NCBI RefSeq assembly: GCF_003033885.1
Contig: NZ_CP024081.1
Span: forward strand, 5,329,178 to 5,393,177
DNA length: 64,000 bases
Reading direction: 5' to 3'
From: Pseudomonas rhizophila
Lineage (GTDB): Bacteria; Pseudomonadota; Gammaproteobacteria; Pseudomonadales; Pseudomonadaceae
The notes beneath the pieces are model-generated. The model was not told where the DNA came from. It saw nothing but the letters and a program-made list of their open reading frames with translations, and made no database searches. Below are positions 45,876 through 55,361 of this stretch, one piece after another; within the stretch, counting starts at the first letter, position 1; the number at the start of each line of letters is the position of its first letter. Position numbers and translations under genes: made by a program.

Positions 45876-47054
45876 TTGCGCTCTACCGAAGTCGTGATCA
45901 TTGGCGCTGGCGCCGCGGGGTTGATGTGCGCGCTGACCGCCGCAGGGCGCGGACGGCAGGTGATGTTGCTGGACCACGCCAACAAAGCCGGCAAGAAAAT
46001 CCTCATGTCCGGCGGTGGGCGCTGCAATTTCACCAACATGTACAGCGAACCGGGCAATTTCCTCTCGCAGAACCCGCATTTCTGCAAGTCGGCCCTGGCC
46101 CGTTACACCCAGTGGGATTTCATCGCCCTGGTGGCCAAGCACGGCGTGCCCTATCACGAGAAAAAACTCGGCCAGTTGTTCTGTGATAACAAGTCCAGCG
46201 ACATCCTCGGCCTGCTGCTGGACGAATGCGACCAGGCCGGTGTCAACCTGCACCTGGACACCTCGATCGAGCGCATCGAGAAAACCGAGAGCGGCTACCT
46301 GCTGCAAACCACCCTCGGGGCCATCACCTGCCAATCCTTGGTGATTGCCACGGGCGGGCTGTCGATCCCGACGCTGGGCGCGACCGGTTTCGGTTACCAG
46401 GTGGCCAAACAGTTCGGCCACCGACTGCTGCCCACCCGCGCTGGGCTGGTACCGTTCACCATCACCGACCAGCTCAAGGCGTTGTGCACCGAACTTTCAG
46501 GCACTTCAGTGGATTGCCTGGTGAGCTGCAACGAGCAGAGTTTTCGCGAGAACATCCTGTTCACCCACCGCGGCCTCAGCGGCCCGGCGATCCTGCAGAT
46601 TTCCTCGTTCTGGGAACCGGGTGACACGGTGCAGATCAACCTGCTGCCGGACCACGACGTGCCGAGCTGGCTGCAACAGCAACAGGCCGAACGCCCCAAC
46701 AGCGAACTGAAAACCCTGCTGGGCGAATTGTTCACCAAAAAGATGGCCACCCTGCTGGCCGACACTTGGTTCGTCTCCAAACCCATGAAGCAATACACCC
46801 ACGCCGAACTGGCAGACATTGCCGAGAAACTGTCGAGCTGGAATGTCGTCCCGGCCGGCACCGAAGGCTACCGCACCGCCGAAGTGACCCTGGGCGGTGT
46901 CGATACGCGGGAAGTCTCGTCCAAGACCATGGAATCACTGAAAAGCCCGGGCCTGTATTTCATTGGCGAAGTACTGGACGTCACCGGGCACCTGGGCGGG
47001 TTCAACTTCCAATGGGCCTGGGCGTCGGGGTATGCGGCTGCGCAATACGTCTGA
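45876..47054 (+). CDS. HI0933/YhiN-family flavoprotein
   Basis: A 392-residue predicted NAD(P)/FAD-dependent oxidoreductase of the HI0933 (YhiN) family, function unknown. FAD site VVIIGAGAAGLMCAL at the start, then MSGGGRCNFTN, and VTGHLGGFNFQWAWASGYAA at the end, all typical. The only suitable start is a TTG at 45876, preceded by GAGGG. It is bracketed by two near-identical REPINs. Confidence 0.88.
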   Translation: MRSTEVVIIGAGAAGLMCALTAAGRGRQVMLLDHANKAGKKILMSGGGRCNFTNMYSEPGNFLSQNPHFCKSALARYTQWDFIALVAKHGVPYHEKKLGQLFCDNKSSDILGLLLDECDQAGVNLHLDTSIERIEKTESGYLLQTTLGAITCQSLVIATGGLSIPTLGATGFGYQVAKQFGHRLLPTRAGLVPFTITDQLKALCTELSGTSVDCLVSCNEQSFRENILFTHRGLSGPAILQISSFWEPGDTVQINLLPDHDVPSWLQQQQAERPNSELKTLLGELFTKKMATLLADTWFVSKPMKQYTHAELADIAEKLSSWNVVPAGTEGYRTAEVTLGGVDTREVSSKTMESLKSPGLYFIGEVLDVTGHLGGFNFQWAWASGYAAAQYV

Positions 47055-47092
47055 TTGAAGGGATGCATTGAATCCAATGGGGATGATGATCC

Positions 47093-47181
47093 TGTGGGAG
47101 CGAGCCTGCTCGCGATGGCGGACTATCAGACAACATCAATGTTGAATGTACCGGCCTCATCGCGAGCAGGCTCGCTCCCAC
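47093..47181. repeat. REPIN, near-twin of the one at 45751
   Basis: Paired REP arms with the same loop sequence as the REPIN at 45751, pointing to recent copying. Confidence 0.93.
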
Positions 47182-47297
47182 TGGGGTTTGCTGGAGCATC
47201 CCGGAACACTTTTTGCTGCCGGATGTGATCGCCGCCATTGCGTCGGCGTCATTACTGCCTCAATTTAGCGTCATTGCCCGTCAGGCCCGTGCACTTC

Positions 47298-49481
47298 ATG
47301 TCATCGACCTCGTTTAGTCAGTCTCTGCGTCGCCTTTGGGCGTTGGATAAATTCAGTTATAGCGTGCGGGTGTTCATCGCCCTGACCGGCAGCATGGCGC
47401 TGTGTTGGTATCTGGATGAGATGGCGCTGTTGATCCCGCTGTTCCTGGGCATCATCGCCAGCGCCCTGGCCGAGACCGATGACAGCTGGCAGGGCCGCCT
47501 CAACGCGCTGGCCGTGACGCTGGTGTGCTTCACCATCGCAGCGCTGTCGGTGGAATTGCTGTTCCCTTATCCGGTTCTGTTCATCGTTGCCCTGGCGCTG
47601 GCGAGTTTCGCCCTGACTATGCTCGGTGCGCTGGGCGAGCGCTATGGCGCGATTGCCTCGGCCACGTTGATTCTCTCGGTCTACACCATGATCGGCGTAG
47701 ACCAGCGCGGTGGCGCGGTCACCGATTTCTGGCACGAACCTTTGCTGCTGGTGGCCGGTGCGGCTTGGTACGGCCTGCTCTCGGTGCTGTGGCAGGCGCT
47801 GTTTTCCAACCAGCCGGTGCAGCAAAGCCTGGCGCGGCTGTTCCGCGAGCTGGGACGCTATCTGAAGCTCAAATCATCGCTCTTCGAGCCGATCCGTCAA
47901 CTGGACGTCGAAGCCCGACGCCTGGAACTGGCCCAGCAGAACGGCCGGGTCGTCGCCGCGCTTAACGCGGCGAAGGAAATCATCCTGCACCGCGTAGGCA
48001 ATGGGCGACCAGGCTCGAAGGTCAGCCGCTACCTGAAGCTGTACTTCCTCGCCCAGGATATCCACGAGCGCGCCAGCTCTTCCCACTACCCCTACAACGC
48101 ACTGGCCGAGGCGTTCTTTCACAGCGACGTGCTGTTCCGCTGCCAACGCCTGCTGCGCCAGCAAGGTAAAGCCTGCCAAGCGTTGGCCGAGTCGATCCAA
48201 CTGCGCCAGCCATTCGTCTATGACGCCAGCTTCGCCGAGGCGCTGAATGACCTGCATGCCTCCCTCGAACACCTGCGGATTCAGAGCAACCCGGCCTGGC
48301 GCGGATTGCTGCGTTCGCTACGGGCCTTGTCGGCGAACCTTGGCACCATGGACCGCCTGCTCAGCGACGCGAGCAACCCCGACGCCCTGGCCGACGCCAC
48401 CGATAGCAGCCTGCTGGATCGCTCGCCGCGCAACCTGAAGGACGTCTGGGTCCGCTTGCGCACACAGCTCACGCCCACCTCGCTGCTGTTCCGGCATGCC
48501 CTGCGCCTGCCCCTGGCGCTGAGTGTGGGTTATGCCATGGTGCATCTGATCCACCCGTCCCAAGGCTACTGGATCATTCTCACCACGCTGTTCGTGTGCC
48601 AACCCAACTACGGCGCCACCCGGCGCAAGCTCGGCCAACGGATCATCGGCACCGCCATCGGCCTGACGGTGGCCTGGGCGCTGTTCGATCTGTTTCCCAA
48701 CCCGCTGGTGCAATCGTCTTTCGCCATCGCCGCCGGGGTGGTGTTCTTTACCAACCGCACGACCCGCTACACCCTGGCGACTGCCGCGATCACGATCATG
48801 GTGCTGTTCTGCTTCAACCAGGTGGGCGACGGCTATGGACTGCTGCTGCCACGCCTGTTCGATACGCTGCTGGGCAGCCTGATCGCCGGCCTTGCGGTAT
48901 TCCTGTTCCTGCCGGACTGGCAAGGCCGCCGGTTGAACAAGGTGCTGGCCAACACGCTGACCTGCAACAGCATTTACCTGCGCCAGATCATGCAGCAATA
49001 CGCCGCCGGCAAAAGCGATGACCTTGCCTATCGCCTGGCCCGACGCAACGCCCACAACGCCGACGCCGCATTGTCCACCACCTTGGCAAACATGCTGATG
49101 GAGCCGGGGCATTTCCGTAAGGAAGCCGATGTCGGGTTCCGCTTCCTGGTGCTGTCCCACACCCTGCTCAGCTACTTGTCAGGTCTGGGCGCCCATCGGG
49201 ACACCGCATTGCCTGCAGACGTGCGCGAACACCTGATCGACGGCGCAGGGGTGAAACTGGCCGCGAGCATCGACGAAATTGCCCAGGGCCTGGCGAGCAA
49301 ACAACCGATAGCGGTCCAAAGCGACGAGGAAGAAGCCTTGGCCAGTGAGCTTGAGCAGATGCCCGATGAAATCGACGAGGGTCAGCGACTGGTGCAGACG
49401 CAACTGGGGTTGATCTGCCGTCAGTTGGGGCCGCTGCGCACGTTGGCGGCGCATCTGGTCAAGGATACTAGCGAGGCTTGA
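47298..49481 (+). CDS. yccS: YccS-type inner-membrane FUSC protein
   Basis: A 727-residue inner-membrane protein of the YccS/YhfK (FUSC, aromatic acid exporter-like) group. Two hydrophobic bundles (about residues 20-160 and 395-545) flank and precede cytoplasmic domains; the second bundle contains GYWIILTTLFVCQPNYGATR, diagnostic for the group. I start at MSSTSFSQ (ATG at 47298). Transport substrate is unknown. Confidence 0.88.
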   Translation: MSSTSFSQSLRRLWALDKFSYSVRVFIALTGSMALCWYLDEMALLIPLFLGIIASALAETDDSWQGRLNALAVTLVCFTIAALSVELLFPYPVLFIVALALASFALTMLGALGERYGAIASATLILSVYTMIGVDQRGGAVTDFWHEPLLLVAGAAWYGLLSVLWQALFSNQPVQQSLARLFRELGRYLKLKSSLFEPIRQLDVEARRLELAQQNGRVVAALNAAKEIILHRVGNGRPGSKVSRYLKLYFLAQDIHERASSSHYPYNALAEAFFHSDVLFRCQRLLRQQGKACQALAESIQLRQPFVYDASFAEALNDLHASLEHLRIQSNPAWRGLLRSLRALSANLGTMDRLLSDASNPDALADATDSSLLDRSPRNLKDVWVRLRTQLTPTSLLFRHALRLPLALSVGYAMVHLIHPSQGYWIILTTLFVCQPNYGATRRKLGQRIIGTAIGLTVAWALFDLFPNPLVQSSFAIAAGVVFFTNRTTRYTLATAAITIMVLFCFNQVGDGYGLLLPRLFDTLLGSLIAGLAVFLFLPDWQGRRLNKVLANTLTCNSIYLRQIMQQYAAGKSDDLAYRLARRNAHNADAALSTTLANMLMEPGHFRKEADVGFRFLVLSHTLLSYLSGLGAHRDTALPADVREHLIDGAGVKLAASIDEIAQGLASKQPIAVQSDEEEALASELEQMPDEIDEGQRLVQTQLGLICRQLGPLRTLAAHLVKDTSEA

Positions 49482-49506
49482 GGAGTATGGTGCTCGCACC
49501 ACAGCC

Positions 49507-49599
49507 ATCGCGAGCGGGCTCGCTCCCACAGTGGACCTCAGCCGTACAAAATTTAAGTGTCCGCTCTAGATCAACTGTGGGAGCGAGCCTGCTCGCGAT
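49507..49599. repeat. REPIN
   Basis: Paired REP arms between the convergent yccS and binding-protein genes. Confidence 0.93.
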
Positions 49600-49623
49600 G
49601 GCGCCAGTCCAGGCACCGCAAGA

Positions 49624-50361
49624 TCACATCCCGTGCGCCTTCAATAACCGCGCATAACTACCATCGGCCTTCATCGCCGCAATCTCCCGATCGAATCCCG
49701 CGACAATCTGCTCGTGCTGCGGGTTCTTCAGGCTGACCAGGATGTGCAGGCTGTTTTCACTCAGTGGCTTGGGCATGAACTCCACGGCGTTGCGCACCTT
49801 GGCCGACTCACGAGACAAGTAATAACGGGCGACGAACTCATCTTCCAGGGTCAGCTTCACCCGACCGGCAGCGAGCATGCGCACGGCCATTGCAAAGTTA
49901 TGCACAGGGACTTTCTGCAATTGCTGATCCTCATCGAACGCCTTGGAGTAGGCGTATCCGCGGACCACGGCGATGGGATAGGCATGCAGCTGCTGCAAGT
50001 TCTCGTACTGGATGGGTGCGTCCTTGCGCTTGATGAAGCGCACGCGGTTGAGCAGGTACTCAGCCGAGAAACGGCCCACATGGGTACGTTCTTCGCTGTA
50101 CCAGGCATTGATCAGCACGTCATAGCGCCCCTCACCGATGCCCAGCATCGCCCGGGCCCAAGGCACCTGCTCAAAGTCACTGGCATAACCGGCTCGCGCC
50201 AGAGCGGTACTGACGATATCGGTCGCCAGGCCACCATTGACCAGCGTGGTGTCGGTAAAGGGTGGCCAGCCATCTGCCACCAGACGCAACTTTTGCGCGC
50301 AGGCGTTGTGGCTCAGCAACAGCAACCCGACCAAAGCAAGAGCTCGATGCAATCGCGGCAT
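49624..50361 (-). CDS. Periplasmic amino-acid-type binding protein
   Basis: A 245-residue solute-binding protein (SBP family 3, PAAT-like). Signal peptide ending in HNACA, then LRLVADGWPPFTD and GLATDIVSTALARAGY, typical of this fold. I start at MPRLHRAL (ATG at 50361), eight bases after AAGGA; upstream TTG and ATG codons are worse. No permease or ATPase gene adjoins it, so it may be an orphan binding or sensing protein. Confidence 0.83.
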   Translation of the reverse strand: MPRLHRALALVGLLLLSHNACAQKLRLVADGWPPFTDTTLVNGGLATDIVSTALARAGYASDFEQVPWARAMLGIGEGRYDVLINAWYSEERTHVGRFSAEYLLNRVRFIKRKDAPIQYENLQQLHAYPIAVVRGYAYSKAFDEDQQLQKVPVHNFAMAVRMLAAGRVKLTLEDEFVARYYLSRESAKVRNAVEFMPKPLSENSLHILVSLKNPQHEQIVAGFDREIAAMKADGSYARLLKAHGM

Positions 50362-50622
50362 GCCAAACATCCTTGACGGGTTCAAAGCCCGGTTTGTTTT
50401 TAGCCGAATCTCAAGAGATGTCGTCAGACATCCGGTCCTAACATTAGCTCAGTGGAACCGCTGCGCAGCGTTGAATCGAAGATTACACAAAGAAGGCCAC
50501 GCCGCGACAATTCGATGATGGCATTTTGGCCTTTGTCACAGATTTTTACAGTTGTCCAAGAAAGAGACTTCCGCAGCCAGCCCGCTTAATATCGGCATCA
50601 GGTTCTTCAGGAAATTCAAAAA

Positions 50623-51075
50623 ATGGATATCGACTGGGTCTGCAAACATCACAGTGACCTGAGCAAGGAACAGCTGTACGCCATCCTCAAATTGCGCGCC
50701 GAAGTATTCGTCGTGGAGCAGAATTGCCCCTACCTGGACGTCGACGGCCTGGACCTGGAGGGCGACACCTGCCACCTGATGGCCTGGCAGGACAATCGTC
50801 TGGTGGCTTACCTTCGCTTGCTCGATCCGCACTCGCAAAACAGTGACGTGGTCATCGGGCGCGTGGTCATCGCCCCCCAAGCACGGGGACAGGGGCTGGG
50901 CCACAAACTGATGGAACAGGGTCTCAAGCAGGCCGAGAAGCACTGGCCCGGTACATCGATCTCACTGTCGGCACAGGCGCATCTGCAGGGGTATTACTCG
51001 CGGTATGGGTTTGGAGTGGTGGGTATCGAGTACATGGAAGACGGGATTCCACACATTGGCATGCACCGGCCTTGA
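50623..51075 (+). CDS. elaA: ElaA-type GNAT acetyltransferase
   Basis: A 150-residue GNAT protein of the ElaA group, function unknown. The segment FVVEQNCPYLDVDGLDLEGD is characteristic of ElaA, and VVIAPQARGQGLGHKLMEQG binds acetyl-CoA. AGGA precedes the ATG at 50623 by about ten bases. Confidence 0.88.
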   Translation: MDIDWVCKHHSDLSKEQLYAILKLRAEVFVVEQNCPYLDVDGLDLEGDTCHLMAWQDNRLVAYLRLLDPHSQNSDVVIGRVVIAPQARGQGLGHKLMEQGLKQAEKHWPGTSISLSAQAHLQGYYSRYGFGVVGIEYMEDGIPHIGMHRP

Positions 51076-51083
51076 TGCCCTCT

Positions 51084-51101
51084 TCGCGAGCAGGCTCGCG
51101 A
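51084..51101. repeat. Collapsed REP palindrome
   Basis: The 18-bp near-perfect palindrome tcgcgagcaggctcgcga, a shortened REP, lies between the convergent elaA and winged-helix genes. Confidence 0.8.
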
Positions 51102-51128
51102 TAACGCCTCCCCAGAAGCCGCCAATGT

Positions 51129-51425
51129 TCAGGGATACTCCAACACCGCTTTAATGCGCGGCAAATTCCCCTCGATCCAGCGCCGATCAATCGCCCCCCA
51201 ATCACGGATCCGATAATGCCCGGCATGGTTACGGGCGCCCTCTAGCTGCTCGAATTCACACACGATATCCAGGTCCGCCAGCGCTGCCACGGTGTCCTGG
51301 GCGGTGCGTCGCGGCATGCCGGTGACTTCGGTGAGCGAGGGAATGTTGCTGGCCACGCCGCTATCAATCAGGTAAGCCACATACAAACGACGATAGAAGC
51401 TGCTTTTGGTCTTGCTGACGTCCAT
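51129..51425 (-). CDS. Winged helix-turn-helix protein
   Basis: A 98-residue small DNA-binding protein; helix-turn-helix around residues 28-52 (PSLTEVTGMPRRTAQDTVAAL). AAGGA lies eight bases before the ATG at 51425. It starts 4 bp after the YgjP-like gene, so the two are co-transcribed. Target genes are unknown. Confidence 0.8.
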   Translation of the reverse strand: MDVSKTKSSFYRRLYVAYLIDSGVASNIPSLTEVTGMPRRTAQDTVAALADLDIVCEFEQLEGARNHAGHYRIRDWGAIDRRWIEGNLPRIKAVLEYP

Positions 51426-51429
51426 TCGG

Positions 51430-51933
51430 TCATTCCTTGGGGGGTTGCAGATCGCGCCAGGTCAGGTACACCCGCAAGTCGAATTCCAACTGGTGATACC
51501 CCGGCAGCATGTGCTCGCAGAGTTGGTAGAACGCTTTGTTGTGGTCCGACTCCTTGAAGTGGGCCAGTTCGTGCACCACGATCATTTTCAAAAACTCAGG
51601 TGCCGCGTCCTTGAACAGCGCAGCGATACGAATTTCTTTCTTGGCCTTGAGCTTGCCGCCCTGCACCCGTGAAATGGCAGTGTGCAAGCCCAGGGCGCGG
51701 TGAGTCAGGTCCAGACGATTGTCGAACAGCACCTTGTCGATAGCGGGCGCGTTACGCAGGTATTGTTGCTTGAGATCCAGCGCATAACCGTACAGGGCCT
51801 TGTCGCTCTGGACCGAATGCCGGTCGGGATAGCGCTGCTGCAAGTAGTCGCCCAGCCGATCCTGGGCAATCAGTTGCTGCACTTGGGCTTGCAGGGCGGC
51901 GGGGTAAGCCTGGAGGTATTTGAGCGCGATCAT
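51430..51933 (-). CDS. YgjP-like zinc metallopeptidase
   Basis: A 167-residue protein of the YgjP/M48-like group, with zinc motif HELAH followed by FKESDHNKAF, which supplies a third His. I start at MIALKYLQ (ATG at 51933), where similar proteins begin; the ribosome-binding site is weak and a longer N-terminus is possible. It lies between the GGDEF-EAL gene and the winged-helix gene on the same strand. Confidence 0.82.
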   Translation of the reverse strand: MIALKYLQAYPAALQAQVQQLIAQDRLGDYLQQRYPDRHSVQSDKALYGYALDLKQQYLRNAPAIDKVLFDNRLDLTHRALGLHTAISRVQGGKLKAKKEIRIAALFKDAAPEFLKMIVVHELAHFKESDHNKAFYQLCEHMLPGYHQLEFDLRVYLTWRDLQPPKE

Positions 51934-51973
51934 CGGCGGCAACACAGTCACAAAAGCCGCCAGTGTAGCGAAT

Positions 51974-54097
51974 TCAGACCTGCATCGCGCTCCAGTCAAA
52001 TGGCCGGGCAAAGGCATCGGTGTCTTCGGCCATCAAGGGCCGCGCTACCAGGAACCCCTGCACATATTCGCAGCCGTGGGCCTTGAGCCACTTATATTGC
52101 TCAGGCGTCTCTACGCCCTCGGCGATCACCCGCAACCCCAATTGCTTGCACAAATCGATGACCGACGCCGCCAGTGCCGCATCCCGGGGCGAATCCGGCA
52201 GACGGGCGATCAGGTGTCGATCAAGCTTGAGGGTATCGAGTTCCAGGTCGCGCAGGTGCGCCAGCGAGCAAGGCCCGGAACCGAAATCATCCAACGCCAC
52301 TCGCACCCCGAGGTTATGCAGCAACCGCAGTTGTTTATGGGTTTCGTCGGGGTTGCGCATCAGTGCATCTTCAGTCACCTCGACCTCAAGTTGCCGCGGT
52401 TTGAGGGCATGTCGCTCCAGGACCTGGCGCAATTCGGTCACCAGATTGGGCAAACCGAACTGGGTGCTGCTCAGGCTCACCCCCAGTACCAGATCATCAG
52501 CGAACAAGCGCTCCCAGACTTTACGCTGGGCCGCGCTGCGATGATAAATCCAGCTCCCCAGCCGACTGATCAACCGGGCCTCTTCCAGTAATGGCAGGAA
52601 CAACCCCGGCGGCACATCACCGACGCTGGGGTGCTGCCAGCGCAACAGCGCCTCGAAGCCACGGATGCGCCCGTCGCCCACCCCCACCTGGGGCTGGTAG
52701 ACCATATTGAAATCGCGGTTTTCGATGGCCGAGCGCACACTTTCTTCGAGCATCAGCCGTGAACGGGCTCGACCGTTCATTTCGTGATCGTAAAACCGGT
52801 ATTGCTGACGGCCAGCGCGCTTGGCCTCGTACATGGCGATGTCGGACGCGCGCAGCAGACCGTCGAGATTGGCGCCGCAGTCGGGGTAGGTCGCGATGCC
52901 GATGCTGGCCCCCAGCGCTACATCCATGCCCTCGATCTGTTGGCAGATAGACACTCGTTCGATGAGTTTCTCGGCAATCTTGGCCGCTTGCTCGGGCACT
53001 TCCAGATCCAGCAGGGCGGTGAACTCATCGCCGCCCAGACGCGCCAGAATGTCGAACGGGCGCAGGCACGCCTTCAGTTGTTCCGACACCCAGCGCAACA
53101 CGCGATCACCGGCATCATGGCCCAACGAATCATTGACCCGTTTGAAGCCATCAAGATCCAGGTACAGCAGCACCCAGTTGCTTTCCAGCCGCTCGCTGCG
53201 CATCAGCAGGTTTTCGGCTGTCTGATAAAACCCCCTGCGGTTGAGCAGACCGGTCAGCGGGTCAGTGACGGCCTGGTATTCGAGTTGCTGGTGCAAGTGA
53301 CGCACCACCGACATGTCTTGAAGCGTTACCACCATGGCCTTCTGCTCCGCAGGCAGGGGCGCACAAGACAAGGCCACCGACACCTGCTGGCCGGGCGCGG
53401 TGCGCAAGACCGCATCGTGCAGGCGCCAGGTCTGCCCCCGGCAGTAGGCGACATGGATATCGGAGCCGGCCCACTCGGGGATGTGGGGTTTTTGCAGGAA
53501 ATCCAGGAGCGGCATTCCCTGCAACTGCTCGGCGGTGGCATTAAGCAGGCGACAGGTAGACGGATTGGCGAAGCGAATACACCCGCTTTCGTCCACCACG
53601 AGGATGCCTTCGGCGGCGTTATCCAGCACCGAGGCGTTGAAAGCCCTGGCGGCTTCCAGATCCTGGCTCAGGCGCTGCAAGGCCCGGCGATTGCGCTGGT
53701 GTTCGAGCAGGGCATGAACCTTGGGCTTGAGAATCTGCGGATCGAATGGTTTGAACAGGTAATCCACGGCGCCGCTGGCGTAGCCCTTGATCACCGCATC
53801 CTGGGATTGCTCGTTAGCGGTCAGGAAAATGATCGGGGTCAGCCGTGTCCGCTGGCTGCCGCGCATCAGACGCGCCACTTCAAAACCGTCCATGTCGGGC
53901 ATCTGCACATCCAGCAGGACCAGATCGATGTCATGTTCGAGTAGAAGGTTAAGGGCTTCGACACCCGAGGACGCGGTCATCACCTTCCAGTCCTGACGCT
54001 GCAACAACGCTCGCATGCTGAGCAGGTTTTCAGGGTAATCATCAACTATCAAAAGGACGGAACTGTCTTCGCCAAGCGGTGGTTGCACGCATTCCAT
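51974..54097 (-). CDS. REC-PAS-GGDEF-EAL cyclic-di-GMP protein
   Basis: A 707-residue cytoplasmic signalling protein. Order of domains: receiver (VLLIVDD, phospho-Asp in LVLLDVQMPDMDGFE, Lys in FKPF), a PAS domain (about 155-280), GGDEF with intact ARLGGDEFTALL, and EAL with intact GFEALLRW, EVTEDALMR, DDFGSG and AEGVETPEQ. Both catalytic domains look competent, so it could make and break c-di-GMP, gated by phosphorylation of the receiver. I prefer the ATG at 54097 (MECVQPP) to the GTG at 54121. No cognate kinase gene adjoins it. Confidence 0.92.
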   Translation of the reverse strand: MECVQPPLGEDSSVLLIVDDYPENLLSMRALLQRQDWKVMTASSGVEALNLLLEHDIDLVLLDVQMPDMDGFEVARLMRGSQRTRLTPIIFLTANEQSQDAVIKGYASGAVDYLFKPFDPQILKPKVHALLEHQRNRRALQRLSQDLEAARAFNASVLDNAAEGILVVDESGCIRFANPSTCRLLNATAEQLQGMPLLDFLQKPHIPEWAGSDIHVAYCRGQTWRLHDAVLRTAPGQQVSVALSCAPLPAEQKAMVVTLQDMSVVRHLHQQLEYQAVTDPLTGLLNRRGFYQTAENLLMRSERLESNWVLLYLDLDGFKRVNDSLGHDAGDRVLRWVSEQLKACLRPFDILARLGGDEFTALLDLEVPEQAAKIAEKLIERVSICQQIEGMDVALGASIGIATYPDCGANLDGLLRASDIAMYEAKRAGRQQYRFYDHEMNGRARSRLMLEESVRSAIENRDFNMVYQPQVGVGDGRIRGFEALLRWQHPSVGDVPPGLFLPLLEEARLISRLGSWIYHRSAAQRKVWERLFADDLVLGVSLSSTQFGLPNLVTELRQVLERHALKPRQLEVEVTEDALMRNPDETHKQLRLLHNLGVRVALDDFGSGPCSLAHLRDLELDTLKLDRHLIARLPDSPRDAALAASVIDLCKQLGLRVIAEGVETPEQYKWLKAHGCEYVQGFLVARPLMAEDTDAFARPFDWSAMQV

Positions 54098-54231
54098 GCT
54101 GCTTCTCTTATCGGGCGTCACGTCCGTCTTGCCGTAGCAAGGCGGACAAATACTGTGATCTCACTCTAGACCGTGATTCTGAAAAGCAGTAGGTGTCATC
54201 CCGCCATCATCCAGACAAAGCCCAAAATAGC

Positions 54232-54300
54232 CGACTAACGGTCACCCACCTCGGGCACAAAACCTGCAATGACACCTTCGACGGACAATTGACGTCAATC
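54232..54300 (+). promoter_or_regulatory. Conserved upstream blocks of lyase unit 1
   Basis: Block cgactaacgg (54232) and block gacggacaattgacgtcaa, with TTGACG at 54289. The two blocks are exactly 57 bp apart, as in units 2 and 3. TTGACG resembles a -35 hexamer; no -10 is convincing. Confidence 0.6.
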
Positions 54301-54416
54301 ATCCGCTGGGCGGTCATTAAAAAATTTCTCCCTGCGTGATTAACACGCCCAAAAGCTTGAGCTAGAGCCTCTGGCTGGGCGTTCAGCATTTTCACTCCGT
54401 TACGTAGGATCCGACC

Positions 54417-55082
54417 ATGATTGATCTCGCCACCTGGAACCTGAGCATCCCCGAAGGCAGCCCACCAACGACCATCGAAACCTCTCAACTGGTGCAGGGG
54501 TTCCAGAACCAATATTTCCACGCCGACTCCGGTACGGTGTTTTTCTGGGCACCGGTCACCGGCGCCAAGACTGCCAACGCGATTTACCCACGCAGCGAAC
54601 TGCGGGAAACCTATAGCAACGGTACCCAGCGCAACTGGTTGTACTCAGCGGCTGATAACAAGCTGGCCGCCACGCTGACCGTCAACCAAGTCCCCAGCAC
54701 TGGCAAGCTCGTCATTGGTCAGATCCACGCCAAAGACAGCACCAGCCCCATGGTGAAACTGGAGTACCAGTACAAAACCTACAGCTCCACCGGCAACATC
54801 GTCGCCAAAGTGCGCATGCGTCCCGACGACGAATCGGGCCAGGTCATCACCATCGCCACAGGCATAAAGCTCAATCAGTCCTTCTCTTACCTGATCCACC
54901 TAAGCCCCGCCGGTGTCCTGACCATCAATGGTGCGGGTTACCAGTGGAGCTCCCCCATCAGCTCCACTTGGAGCGACAAGCCGCTGTACTTCAAGGCGGG
55001 CGTGTACGTGCAGGACAACACCGGTTATCCCACCGAAGGCGGGACCGTGACGTTCAGCCTGCTGGATATCGATCACATCTAG
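54417..55082 (+). CDS. PL7 alginate lyase, tandem copy 1
   Basis: A 221-residue polysaccharide lyase family 7 protein, expected to cleave alginate by beta-elimination. The family's three conserved segments are present: RSELRE, QIH (GQIHAKD) and YFKAGVYVQ. The protein starts directly with MIDLATWNLSIPEGSP, with no signal peptide, as in the 223-residue PA1167 type, so localisation is open. The ATG at 54417 follows GGAT rather than a strong ribosome-binding site. First of three tandem copies, each carrying its own duplicated upstream region. Copies 1 and 2 resemble each other more than copy 3. Confidence 0.9.
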   Translation: MIDLATWNLSIPEGSPPTTIETSQLVQGFQNQYFHADSGTVFFWAPVTGAKTANAIYPRSELRETYSNGTQRNWLYSAADNKLAATLTVNQVPSTGKLVIGQIHAKDSTSPMVKLEYQYKTYSSTGNIVAKVRMRPDDESGQVITIATGIKLNQSFSYLIHLSPAGVLTINGAGYQWSSPISSTWSDKPLYFKAGVYVQDNTGYPTEGGTVTFSLLDIDHI

Positions 55083-55172
55083 ACGCTTTGCATGGCGCCA
55101 TGGCAGCAACGCAGCGCTGCCCACCCTGGCGACCCCATCAATGCGAAATAGTTCAGGGCAAATTCGAACTGC

Positions 55173-55240
55173 CGACTAACGGTTCCCCATCCAGGCACAG
55201 ATGCTGCAAAAGATCCATTCGACGGACAATTGACGTCAAA
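55173..55240 (+). promoter_or_regulatory. Conserved upstream blocks of lyase unit 2
   Basis: cgactaacgg at 55173 and TTGACG at 55230, again 57 bp apart, 127 bp before the ATG of copy 2. Confidence 0.6.
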
Positions 55241-55361
55241 CATCCGCCGGATGGTTATCCAAAAAACTCCTTCCTGCGTGATCAACACACCCCAAATGCT
55301 TGGAGTAGAGCCTCCCGCTTTGGTCCTCAGCACTTTTACGCCCGTTACGCAGGATCCGACC

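Noticed and set aside
49624..50385. Start of the binding protein at the TTG at 50385
   Set aside because: The ATG at 50361 has a correctly spaced AAGGA and gives a normal signal peptide.
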